64,000 nucleotides of DNA. It comes from Streptomyces ambofaciens ATCC 23877. GTDB taxonomy: Bacteria; Actinomycetota; Actinomycetes; Streptomycetales; Streptomycetaceae. This document shows, piece after piece, positions 39,665 to 48,108 of the stretch. The notes below the pieces were generated by a model. The model was not told where the DNA came from, searched no databases, and saw only the letters and a program-made list of their open reading frames with translations. The stretch covers positions 372,001 through 436,000 of the forward strand of contig NZ_CP012382.1 of the NCBI RefSeq assembly GCF_001267885.1, read 5' to 3'. The position numbers and the translations under genes were made by a program. Each line of letters begins with the position of its first letter. The first letter of the stretch is position 1.

Positions 39665-40423
39665 TCAGTTCGCGGCGGGGACGCCGGCGGCGTGCTTCCG
39701 GAACTGGTGGTCCATCTCCGCCCGGAAGGCGGCCACCAGGTGCGGCTGGATCCTTCCGGCGTTGCGGTCACCGCCTTCGCAGACCGCCCCGCGCACGCCC
39801 ACGATGTCCGTGCCGATGCGGGTGAGCGGACCCAGGTCGCTCCGTCCGACACTGCCCGCGAGGGCGGCGAGCAGGCCGGACGCGTGGGACAGCCGGACGA
39901 ACTCGGAACAGACGTCCGGAGGAACGTGGTCGAACAGGCGCGTCCCGTCCTTGACGGCGGTGTCCAGCATGGCCGCGTCGGCGCCCGAACGGGCGGCGAT
40001 GTCGGGCAGGGCCAGGGGGTTGACGCAGCCGATGCGGTGGGCGTCGGCGTATCCGGAGGCGACGACGAGTGCTTCGGGGCGGTGGTCCTTCACCGCCCGG
40101 ACGACCGCGCGCATGACCTCGATGCCCTGGTCGGGCGTCGTGCACCCGTAGAGGCCGACCTTGATGTACGTGGCGCCGGAGACGACCGCGCCGAGTGCCG
40201 CCTGCGCCACCGTGCCCGGCTTGTACGGGACGTCTCCCACCGTGGCGGACACGGGCTTGTCCGCCGGGACCGCGTCGCGTATCTCCCTGATGACCCAGGG
40301 GAAGTTGGCGCCGAGCGAGCCTTCGTCGGGCTTCTTGACGTCGACGATGTCGAGGTGTTCCGCCGCCTTCGCACAGTCGAGGGCCTCTTCGACACCGTCC
40401 GGGGAGATGAGAAGCAACACCAT
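39665..40423 (-). CDS. mfnB: MfnB-like (5-formylfuran-3-yl)methyl phosphate synthase
   Basis: 252 residues of the DUF556/MfnB family, which condenses two glyceraldehyde-3-phosphates to a 2,4-disubstituted furan phosphate. Seen: the [13 protein letters not shown] stretch with the first catalytic lysine near 29-30, YIKVGLYG, and [13 protein letters not shown] with the second lysine. ATG 40423 has GAAGGAG at ideal spacing. In methanogens this feeds methanofuran; a Streptomyces has no use for it, and here it leads an operon with ALDH, ADH and a methyltransferase, so a secondary furan product is likely. Confidence 0.85.
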   Translation of the reverse strand: MVLLLISPDGVEEALDCAKAAEHLDIVDVKKPDEGSLGANFPWVIREIRDAVPADKPVSATVGDVPYKPGTVAQAALGAVVSGATYIKVGLYGCTTPDQGIEVMRAVVRAVKDHRPEALVVASGYADAHRIGCVNPLALPDIAARSGADAAMLDTAVKDGTRLFDHVPPDVCSEFVRLSHASGLLAALAGSVGRSDLGPLTRIGTDIVGVRGAVCEGGDRNAGRIQPHLVAAFRAEMDHQFRKHAAGVPAAN

Positions 40424-40760
40424 GAGCTCCTTCCACCACATGTCCGCCTGACCGAGGCACAGGGGGGCGGATCAGCTGGTCCCTGTGCGGTGTGCTCATC
40501 ATTTCCGCCGCCCATGGCCGCCGGTAGAGCGTGCGGAAAGGGAACGGGGTACGGCCGGCGTGTCCAGTGCGCCGTGCACGCCGGTCCGAATCGGTTCTCC
40601 CGAGCCGCAGGCGCGTGTTTCATGCCGCAGGAGAGCCATGTTCATTCGTTCTGCTGAAGAGAACGCCTTCCCCGGAGCCCCGGAATCCACAGCCCGCAGG
40701 ATGCTGAGCGGCCGTCATGCCCGGCCGTCCCACCCGTGGTCCGACGAAAGGCGAGAGTCC
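40424..40760. other. Intergenic region between the furan operon and the EF-hand gene
   Basis: 337 bp holding the promoter of the minus-strand operon. No separate gene is seen. An ATG at 40638 with GCAGGAGAGCC upstream is in frame with the EF-hand gene and would add 41 residues; this is noted as a possible longer start. Confidence 0.5.
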
Positions 40761-41294
40761 ATGCGCGAGGAAGCGATCAACCGGGTCAAGCTCGTGTTCA
40801 CCCTGTTCGACGCCGACGGGAACGGCGTCCTGGAATCCGACGATTTCGAGCTGATGAGCAGCCGGGTCGCGGCAGCCGTCCCCGGAGCCGACGAGGCCCG
40901 GAAGCAGGCCATGCGTGCCGGGTTCACGCGCTACTGGAACACGCTGGCCAGCGAACTCGACACGGATCACGACGGTCGGATCACCTACGACGAGTATCAG
41001 GTGTGCGTCCTGTCGCCGGAGCGCTTCAGCGGAGCGATCGACGCGTTCGCGTCCGGCTTCGCGCACTTCGGCGACGTGGACGGGAGCGGTATGGTCAGCC
41101 GACCGGTGTTCGTCGGCATGCTGCGAGGGGTCGGCTTCGATCTGCCGAACATCCATGCGCTCTTCGAAGCCTTCGAGCCCGATGCGGAGGACCGGGTCCG
41201 GGTGGATCTCTGGGAGACCGAGATCAGGAACTTCTACGCCCCCGACATGGGGGGTATCCCCGCCGACCTGCTGGCACCCGCCGCCGCGGCCTGA
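40761..41294 (+). CDS. EF-hand calcium-binding protein (calerythrin-like)
   Basis: 177 residues. Three canonical loops: DADGNGVLESDD, DTDHDGRITYDE, DVDGSGMVSRPV; the fourth (EPDAEDRVRVDL) is degenerate. The helix pattern KLVFTLFDADGNG and LASELDTDHDG is that of the calerythrin/sarcoplasmic group found in Streptomyces. Predicted role: cytosolic calcium buffer or sensor. AAAGGCGAGAG precedes ATG 40761. A second protein of this type is at 57191. Confidence 0.9.
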   Translation: MREEAINRVKLVFTLFDADGNGVLESDDFELMSSRVAAAVPGADEARKQAMRAGFTRYWNTLASELDTDHDGRITYDEYQVCVLSPERFSGAIDAFASGFAHFGDVDGSGMVSRPVFVGMLRGVGFDLPNIHALFEAFEPDAEDRVRVDLWETEIRNFYAPDMGGIPADLLAPAAAA

Positions 41295-41450
41295 TCCGGC
41301 ACCCGCACCGGCCGCACGTCCGGGTCCGGCAGCGGCACGGCGGGTTCGGGTGCGGGTGGGGCGCTCCGGTCTCCGGCGCCCTCCGGAACCGCACGGCCCC
41401 GTGAAGCGGGCGGTGGCCCCGCATCCGGAGCCGGGGCCACCGCCGTACGG

Positions 41451-41654
41451 TCAGCCCCGTACGATGTTCTGCGCCTGGGGGCCCTTCTGGCCCTGTCCGA
41501 TCTCGAAGGTGACGTGTTCGCCCTCCGTCAGCTCGCGGTAGCCGCTGCCCGCGATCTCGGAGTAGTGGGCGAAGACGTCCGGGCCTCCACCATCCTGCTC
41601 GATGAAGCCGAATCCCTTCTCGGAGTTGAACCACTTGACGGTGCCGCTGGCCAT
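41451..41654 (-). CDS. Cold-shock protein (CspA family)
   Basis: 67 residues: [34 protein letters not shown]..., with RNP1 KGFGFI and RNP2 DVFAHY intact. Nucleic-acid-binding chaperone, one of several in any Streptomyces. ATG 41654; a moderately long leader precedes it. Confidence 0.95.
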   Translation of the reverse strand: MASGTVKWFNSEKGFGFIEQDGGGPDVFAHYSEIAGSGYRELTEGEHVTFEIGQGQKGPQAQNIVRG

Positions 41655-41921
41655 GCTGTCGATCCTTCGTTCTACCCGGGAACAGCCCTGTGTGCGTGTT
41701 CCAGCTCCTGGCAGCAGGAGCCAGCAACTGTTGTACCCCGCGTCGGCCCGGATACCCGGCTGACGACACCCCGAGCTCGACGTGCCGCGCGTCTGGCCCC
41801 GGGCCGCGAGCCCGTCGTGCTCCGGTCGGCCGCGGGTCCGCGGCACCTCCAACGGCTCGGCCCTGGTCCGGTCGGCGGTACCGCGTCCGGCGCCGTGCCG
41901 TGCAGGCCTGCTCCGTCCCGC

Positions 41922-43187
41922 TCAGGGCAGCTCCGCCGGGGACGCGGCCGAGTCCTCGGACCGTGGCGTCTCCTTGTGTACGGAGGTGGCGCCGCGGACG
42001 CGCGCGTCCGCGGCGGGGGCCAGGAAGGCGGCCACGACGACGAAGCCCAGCACCAGCGTCATCGCCGGGCGCAGCCCGTAGTGATCCCCGAGGAACCCGA
42101 GGCCGGGCGGCCCCACCAGGAAGGCCGTGTACCCGATGGTGGCCACCAGACTGACCCGGGCGGTCGGGTCGGGACCCGAGTCGCCCGCCGCCGACATCGC
42201 CACGGGGAAGCCCAGGGACGCGCCCAGCCCCCAGAACAGGACGGCAGCCGACGCCACGACGACGTTGTCGGAGAAGATGACCAGGACCAGACCCAGGGCT
42301 CCCGAGACGGCGCTCGCGCGCATCACGGCGCCGCGGCCGAACCGCTCCAGGAAGAATTCTCCGCCGAAGCGTCCTACGGTCATCGCCGCGGCGAAGCCCA
42401 CGTAGACGAGCGAGCCGGCCGTCGCGTCCAGTCCGTGGCCGTCGACCATGAGCAGCGGCAGCCAGTCGTTCGCGGCGCCCTCGGCGAGAGCCATGGCCAG
42501 GATGATGGCCCCGATCAGCAGGAGTCTGCGGTCCTGCCACACCGCGGGCGCCGCGCCCCGCCCCGCGTCGGGGACCTGCCGCACACCGCGCCGGCCGACA
42601 CCGGAGGGGACACCACTCCACGCGTAGGGGAGGACCACCGCGGCGACCAGGGCGGCGGCGGCCAGGTGCCAGTGCACGGGAAACTCCACGGCGGTGGCGG
42701 CCATGCCCAGCAGGGCTCCGATGACCGTGCCGAGGCTGAAGCCGCCGTGCAGCAGCGGCAGGACCGCCTTGCCGGCCGCGCGCTCGACGTCGGCACCGTC
42801 CACGTTCAGCGCCACCTCCCCAGCGCCCATGCCGATGCCGAAGACGCACAGTCCCACGGCGACCAGGGGTGGTGACGGGACGGTGGCACCGGCGCCGATG
42901 ACCAGCATGCTCACGGGGATCAGGAGTGCGCCGAACCCGATGACCGGCCTGGTGCCGAACCGCGACACGAGACGGCCGGAGCACAGCAGGCCGCTCATGG
43001 AGCCCGCGGACAGACCGAAGAGGACCAGACCCATCTGCGCGGTGGACACGTCCAGCTGGTCGCGAAGGTCCGGAGTGCGCGTGATCCAGGAGGACATGGC
43101 GATGCCGGGAAGGAAGAAGAACAGGAACAAGGCCGTACGGCGTCGGTCCACAGTGCGTTCCGTCAAGAGAGAGCTCCACTGGGTCAT
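41922..43187 (-). CDS. MFS transporter (12 spans)
   Basis: 421 residues from ATG 43187; GTG 43151 is nearly as good and neither has a clear ribosome site. Hydrophobic spans repeat throughout (ALFLFFFLPGIAMSSWI, MGLVLFGLSAGSMSGLL, VAVGLCVFGIGMGAGEVALNVDG...). The conserved GVALNVDG-type stretch and GLSAGSMSG resemble YbjJ/fucose-permease-like exporters. It is divergent from a TetR gene with an operator between them, so an efflux role regulated by the TetR protein is likely. Confidence 0.88.
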   Translation of the reverse strand: MTQWSSLLTERTVDRRRTALFLFFFLPGIAMSSWITRTPDLRDQLDVSTAQMGLVLFGLSAGSMSGLLCSGRLVSRFGTRPVIGFGALLIPVSMLVIGAGATVPSPPLVAVGLCVFGIGMGAGEVALNVDGADVERAAGKAVLPLLHGGFSLGTVIGALLGMAATAVEFPVHWHLAAAALVAAVVLPYAWSGVPSGVGRRGVRQVPDAGRGAAPAVWQDRRLLLIGAIILAMALAEGAANDWLPLLMVDGHGLDATAGSLVYVGFAAAMTVGRFGGEFFLERFGRGAVMRASAVSGALGLVLVIFSDNVVVASAAVLFWGLGASLGFPVAMSAAGDSGPDPTARVSLVATIGYTAFLVGPPGLGFLGDHYGLRPAMTLVLGFVVVAAFLAPAADARVRGATSVHKETPRSEDSAASPAELP

Positions 43188-43227
43188 GAGGAGAGGGAAG
43201 CGGCAGTCACGGGCCCCGGTCCAGGTA

Positions 43228-43241
43228 TGTACAAACGTACA
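43228..43241. promoter_or_regulatory. TetR operator TGTAC-AAAC-GTACA
   Basis: A perfect 5+5 palindrome in the gap between the MFS and TetR starts, overlapping a possible minus-strand -10 (TACATA). It is AT-richer than its surroundings. Confidence 0.6.
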
Positions 43242-43288
43242 CACTACGATGGTGCCGCTGGAGACGGAAGAGAAGGACGGGCCGGGAC

Positions 43289-43870
43289 ATGGCAGGCAGC
43301 ACCCGCGGACCCAACGACCCGCGGCGGCGCGAGCGGATCCTCGCCGCCGCGCTCGACGTCGTCGCCGAGCACGGCGCCATCAAGGTGACCTATCGCAGGA
43401 TCGCCGAGGCGGCCGGAGTGCCGCTGGGCTCGCTCACCTACTACTTCGACGACATGCAGGACCTGCTCACCTCGGCGTTCACCCGCCTCGCCGACACCGT
43501 CTCCTCGCGCTACGGGGCGCTCCTGGACGCGGCCCGGACGCCCGAGGAGGCGCGGGAGGCCGTGGTGGAGATCATCAGCGGCAAGGTCTGGGGAACCGAC
43601 CGCAACCTGCTGCTGAGTTACGAGCTGTACGCCTTCGCCGCGCGTCACCCGGAGGTGCGTGAGGTCATGCGGTCGTGGATGCGGGCCAGCAGGGAGTCCC
43701 TGGCCCGGCACTTCGACCCCCTGACGGCGCGCGCCTTGGACGCGCTGGTCGAAGGCTTCTCCATTCACAACTCCGTCGACACCCGGCCCACCGACCGCGC
43801 GGAGGTGGCGGCCATCGTCGACGCCATCGCCGATCGCCGCGTGAGCGGAACCGGCGGGAACACCGGCTGA
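43289..43870 (+). CDS. TetR-family regulator of the MFS gene
   Basis: 193 residues. HTH: RERILAAALDVVAEHGAIKVTYRRIAEAAGVPLGSLTYYFDDMQDLL. ATG 43289 with GGACGGGCCGGGAC upstream. The C-terminal domain has YELYAFAARHPEVREVMRSW, similar to regulators of multidrug efflux. It should repress both directions through the TGTAC palindrome. Confidence 0.88.
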   Translation: MAGSTRGPNDPRRRERILAAALDVVAEHGAIKVTYRRIAEAAGVPLGSLTYYFDDMQDLLTSAFTRLADTVSSRYGALLDAARTPEEAREAVVEIISGKVWGTDRNLLLSYELYAFAARHPEVREVMRSWMRASRESLARHFDPLTARALDALVEGFSIHNSVDTRPTDRAEVAAIVDAIADRRVSGTGGNTG

Positions 43871-43904
43871 CAGACGACGGGCCCGGGCTGGACACTGATG
43901 ACGT

Positions 43905-46900
43905 GTGCCGGTGCGCCAGGCGCGGCGGCTGCGTGATCAGGGTCGAGGGCACGGTGGACGAGTAGCGGGGGTGGCGGGGTTGCCGGGGTCGGGTGCGCGG
44001 GGCTTGTCGCGAGGAGCGCTGATCCGGCAGCGCGCGAAGACGCGGTTCGTGGGGCGGCGCGCACAGTTGGCGTTGTTCACGGAGAACCTGTCGAAGGACC
44101 CGCTCTCGGAGGAGGATCCGGCGGAGTTCCTGTTCCATGTGCGCGGTGTGGGCGGCGTGGGCAAGTCCACGCTGCTGCGCCAGTGGCAGGAGGCGGCCAG
44201 GCGGGCGGACGCGGTGACGGCGGTGGTGGACGAGAACGACGTCCACGGGGTGCAGCAGGCCTTGATCGAACTGGCCCGGCAGCTGGCGGACCAGACGGGT
44301 CCGTGCCGGGAGTTCGACAGAGCGGTCGAGCAGTTCAGGCGTGAGCAGGCGGCGCAGGCCGAGCCGGCACCCGTGGAGGGTGAGGTGTCGATGTCGAGCC
44401 GTGTGGTGACGCAGGCCGCGCTGGGCGCGGCCTCGTTGATCCCCGGGGCCGGTGTCGTCACGGCGATGGCGAATCCGGACGCCGCGGCGCAGGGGCTGGA
44501 CCGGCTTCGGTCCGTCTCCCGGTCCCGTGCCCAGCGGCGCGGCGGCCGGGGTGACGAGGCGGGGCTGAGCCGTGCGTTCGTGGCCGAACTGGAACGCCTG
44601 TGTCGTCGGCACCGGTGGGTGGTGCTGTTCTTCGACACCTGGGAACAGAGCGCGCGGTACCTGGACGGGTGGCTGCTGAGTCTGCTGGACGAGGAGTTCG
44701 GCCCGGTCCCGGTGAACGTCATCGTCGTACTGGCGGGCCGGGACGAGCTGGTGGAGCGGGAGTGGGCGCCGCTGCGGGACCAGGTCACGGACGTGCCGTT
44801 GGAGGTCTTCACCGAGGCCGAGACCCGTTCGCTGCTGACGTCCAGGGGGGTGTCCGATCCGGGAGTGGTGGAGGCTGTGCTGCAGCTGTCCATGGGGCTG
44901 CCGCTGTTGGTGGAACTCCTCGCTCTGGCCCGTCCCCACACGGTCGAGGAGGTCGACGCGGGCGGCGACCTCGCCGACGTGGCCGTCGAGCGCTTCGTGC
45001 AGTGGATCACGGCCCCGGAGCAACGCGAGGCGGTACGGGCGGGGGCGTTGCCTCTCCAGCTGAACGAGGACGTGTTCGCGGCCGCGGCCGGGTCCGAAGC
45101 GGAGGGACTGTGGGAGTGGCTGTGCGGGCAGCCGTTCGTCAGCGGTCGCGGCGACTTCAAGCACTACCACGCCGTGGTCCGCGCCAGCATGGTCCGCCAG
45201 CAGCGGATCCATTCCCCGCAGAGCTGGGCTGCGGCACATCTGCGGCTTGCCGGCACTCATGCCGCTTGGCGTGCGACGGCCGAGGAGCGGCTCCCCGAGG
45301 CGAAACGGTGGAAGGACCCCGAATGGCGTCGGCACCGCCTGGACGAGACGTACCACCGTCTGTGCGCCCACCCGGGGACGCAGCTGACGTCCGCCCTGGA
45401 ACAGGTGGTGCGTGCTGCGGGCCAGGACACCGCCGTGCTGCGGCAGTGGATCGAGATGCTGGAACAGGCCGCACAGGACGCCGCCGACGCAGACCTGCTC
45501 ACCTGGTCGGAACGGCTTCGGAACACCCTCGCCGACGACGAGCCGGAGCTCGCCTGCCTCGCCGCGCTGCTCACGCACAGCCGTGTGGGCCCGGAAGGCA
45601 AGAGCTGGGCTCATACCTACCGCGGGAACCGCCTCTACCTCGGGGACCGGGACGAAGAGGCGCTCACCGAGTTCGACCGCGCCATCGGGTACGACGCCCG
45701 TAACGCCCACGCCTGGGGCAGCCGCGGGGAGACGCATCGCTGGCTCGGCCGCTACGACCAGGCCATCACCGACCTCACGACCGCGCTCGACATCAACCCG
45801 GGCGACGACTGGGCGCTCGCCTCCCGCGGCCAGGCGCACCTGCAGGCCGGCCGCTACGACCAGGCCGTCGCCGACCTCACCGCCGCAATCGACAGCAACC
45901 CGTCCTACGACTGGGCGCTGAGTCAACGCGGGGAAGCACACCGGCTGGCCGGCCGCTACGACCAGGCCGTCACCGACTTCACCGCCGCACTCGCCATCGA
46001 CCCCGCCTACGGCTGGGCGCTCGCCTCTCGCGGCCAGGCACACCTGCAGGCCGGCCGCTACGACCAGGCCGTCGCCGACCTCACCGCCGCACTCGACCTC
46101 AACCCCACCGATGACTGGGTCCTGGGTCAACGCGGAGCGGCGCACCGGCTGGCCGGCCGCTACGACGACGCCGTCACCGACCTCACCGCCGCACTCGACC
46201 TCGCCCCGGCATCTGCCGGGCTGCTGGGTCAACGCGGGGAAGCCCACCTGATGGCGGGCCGCTACGAGCAGGCCGTCGCCGACCTCACCGCCGCACACGA
46301 CCTCAACCCCACCGATGACTGGGTCCTGGGCCAACGCGGAGCGGCGCACCGGCTGGCCGGCCGCTACGACGACGCCGTCACCGACTTCACCGCCGCACTC
46401 GCCATCGACCCCGCCTACGACTGGGCACTCGCCTCCCGCGGTGCCGCGCACCGGCAGGCAGAGCGCTACGACCAGGCCGTCACCGACCTCACCGCCGCAC
46501 TCGCCATCGACCCAGCGAACGACTGGGCGCTGGCCCAACGCGGCGCGGCACACCGGCTGGCCGGCCGCTACGACCAGGCCGTCACCGACCTCACCGCCGC
46601 ACTCGCCATCACCCCCGCCTATCCCTGGGCACTGGCGCAACGCGGGGAATCGCACCGGCTGGCCGGCCGCTACGAGCAGGCCGTCACCGACTTCACCGCC
46701 GCACTCGACCTCAACCCCACGGACGACTGGGCGCTCGCCTCCCGAGGCCAGGCACACCAGCTGGCCGGTCGCTACGAGCAGGCCGTCACCGACTTCACCG
46801 CGGCGGTCGACATCGCTCCCACCCTCGCCTGGCCGCTCGGCATGCGGGGCAGAGCACACCGACAGGCAGGCCATTACGCGAGAGCACGAGCGGACCTGGA

Positions 46901-47246
46901 GCGGGCTGTGGCATGGGAGCCCGAGGATGTCTTCAGCAGGTTCGAGAAGCTCATGCTCGACACCGTGGAAGGACGACTCGAAGCCGGTGCGGAGCAGTGG
47001 AGCGAGCTGCTGGCGGCCCCGACAGGTTCGCTCGACGAAGTCGACGCCCGCTTCCTGGTCCTCCTCCGCGCCCTGCATCTGGAACCGCGCCTCGTGGCAG
47101 AGGCGACCGAGGCGCTGCTCGCCGCACTACTGGGACCGGGCGACGTCGCCGAGCTCCTGAACTACCTGGCTGAGCTGTCCGCAGTGGGGGGTGAAGTGGC
47201 CGACCGTGCCCGACAGTGCCGTGAGCTGATCGTCGGCACACCCTGA
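43905..47246 (+). CDS. P-loop NTPase (STAND-like) with a 13-unit TPR array
   Basis: Up to 1113 residues. P-loop GVGGVGKSTLLRQW near residue 81; Walker B-like WVVLFFDTWE near 244; then a winged-helix-like region, followed by 13 consecutive 34-residue TPRs (residues 569-1010) and a short cap. The layout (NTPase core plus long repeat sensor) is that of STAND proteins, which include phage-defence and stress sensors; no effector domain is recognisable at the N-terminus, which is short. The start is uncertain: GTG 43905 opens the frame, GTG 43971 and TTG 44004 are alternatives and none has a good ribosome site. Confidence 0.8.
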   Translation: MPVRQARRLRDQGRGHGGRVAGVAGLPGSGARGLSRGALIRQRAKTRFVGRRAQLALFTENLSKDPLSEEDPAEFLFHVRGVGGVGKSTLLRQWQEAARRADAVTAVVDENDVHGVQQALIELARQLADQTGPCREFDRAVEQFRREQAAQAEPAPVEGEVSMSSRVVTQAALGAASLIPGAGVVTAMANPDAAAQGLDRLRSVSRSRAQRRGGRGDEAGLSRAFVAELERLCRRHRWVVLFFDTWEQSARYLDGWLLSLLDEEFGPVPVNVIVVLAGRDELVEREWAPLRDQVTDVPLEVFTEAETRSLLTSRGVSDPGVVEAVLQLSMGLPLLVELLALARPHTVEEVDAGGDLADVAVERFVQWITAPEQREAVRAGALPLQLNEDVFAAAAGSEAEGLWEWLCGQPFVSGRGDFKHYHAVVRASMVRQQRIHSPQSWAAAHLRLAGTHAAWRATAEERLPEAKRWKDPEWRRHRLDETYHRLCAHPGTQLTSALEQVVRAAGQDTAVLRQWIEMLEQAAQDAADADLLTWSERLRNTLADDEPELACLAALLTHSRVGPEGKSWAHTYRGNRLYLGDRDEEALTEFDRAIGYDARNAHAWGSRGETHRWLGRYDQAITDLTTALDINPGDDWALASRGQAHLQAGRYDQAVADLTAAIDSNPSYDWALSQRGEAHRLAGRYDQAVTDFTAALAIDPAYGWALASRGQAHLQAGRYDQAVADLTAALDLNPTDDWVLGQRGAAHRLAGRYDDAVTDLTAALDLAPASAGLLGQRGEAHLMAGRYEQAVADLTAAHDLNPTDDWVLGQRGAAHRLAGRYDDAVTDFTAALAIDPAYDWALASRGAAHRQAERYDQAVTDLTAALAIDPANDWALAQRGAAHRLAGRYDQAVTDLTAALAITPAYPWALAQRGESHRLAGRYEQAVTDFTAALDLNPTDDWALASRGQAHQLAGRYEQAVTDFTAAVDIAPTLAWPLGMRGRAHRQAGHYARARADLERAVAWEPEDVFSRFEKLMLDTVEGRLEAGAEQWSELLAAPTGSLDEVDARFLVLLRALHLEPRLVAEATEALLAALLGPGDVAELLNYLAELSAVGGEVADRARQCRELIVGTP
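45609..46934 (+). repeat. 13 x 102-bp tandem repeats encoding TPRs
   Basis: Units such as ALASRGQAHLQAGRYDQAV repeat with exact 102-bp period and DNA identity high enough that segments (e.g. GCCGGCCGCTACGACCAGGC) recur almost unchanged. This implies recent unit duplication or gene conversion. Confidence 0.9.
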
Positions 47247-47452
47247 GCGGACTCCGCCGGCCGGCGGAACGCCCGGGCCCCGGGGAGGGCCGCCCGGCTC
47301 CTGCGGCGGCAGGGGAAGCAGGACCGGGCAGGGGTACGGGGGGTGGATGGGAGTGACTCGAAGGGCGGGATGTGGGAACCGTAGGAGAGACCCTGACGCA
47401 CGAGGGGGGCCGGAAGCCCGGTCGCCCGGCTCCGCACCGGAAGGTGGCCACG

Positions 47453-48070
47453 ATGGCGCATGCCGACGACGACGCCCGGCACGTCGTGCCGAACACACCG
47501 GGGACGCACACGGACGGCGTCACGCGGCGCCGTCCGCTGCGGGAGCGGCACGTCGAGGAGACGGTCCGGGTTGCGGTGCCGGTGCGGACGGCGTACAACC
47601 AGTGGACGCAGTTCAAGACCTTTCCGCGCTTCTCGGACGTGGTGCAGGGCGTCGAGCAGGTCAGGCCCACCGTGACCGTCTGGACCATCGGCTACGGACG
47701 CCTGCGCCACCGCTTCGCCATCGAGATCGTGGAGCAGGACCCCGACGCCTACCTGGCCTGGCGCGGTCTGGAGCAGCACCCCTCCCACCAGGGCGAGGTC
47801 GAGTTCAGGCCGACGGAGTCCGGCGGCACCGCGCTCACCGTCCGCATGTTCATGGAGCCCCGGGGAGCCGCGAGGATCCTCACCCGTTCTTCCGGGGCCG
47901 CCCGGCTGACCGCTCGGCTGGTCCGCGGCGAACTCATGAACTTCAAGCGGTTCATCGAGGGGCTGGGGCAGGAGGGCGGAGCCTGGCGCGGCACCATCCG
48001 CAACGGCCGCGTACAGCACGATCACCCTGAGCCGCCCAGGAGCCGCGTGGCCCAGTGGCCCGTCGGCTGA
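47453..48070 (+). CDS. SRPBCC/polyketide-cyclase-like protein
   Basis: 205 residues. The core VRTAYNQWTQFKTFPRFSDVVQGVEQVRPTVTVWTIGYGRLRHRFAIEIVEQDP... is the START-like lipid/ligand-binding fold (Polyketide_cyc2). ATG 47453 follows GGAAGG; an open frame extends to GTG 47372. It may be coupled to the downstream molybdoenzyme, 38 bp away. Ligand unknown. Confidence 0.82.
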   Translation: MAHADDDARHVVPNTPGTHTDGVTRRRPLRERHVEETVRVAVPVRTAYNQWTQFKTFPRFSDVVQGVEQVRPTVTVWTIGYGRLRHRFAIEIVEQDPDAYLAWRGLEQHPSHQGEVEFRPTESGGTALTVRMFMEPRGAARILTRSSGAARLTARLVRGELMNFKRFIEGLGQEGGAWRGTIRNGRVQHDHPEPPRSRVAQWPVG

Positions 48071-48108
48071 CCAGCGTGGCGGACACGGCGAGAGAGAAAG
48101 GCGAACCG

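Noticed and set aside
45609..46934. CRISPR array
   Set aside because: 102-bp period with no spacers and an open reading frame encoding TPRs.
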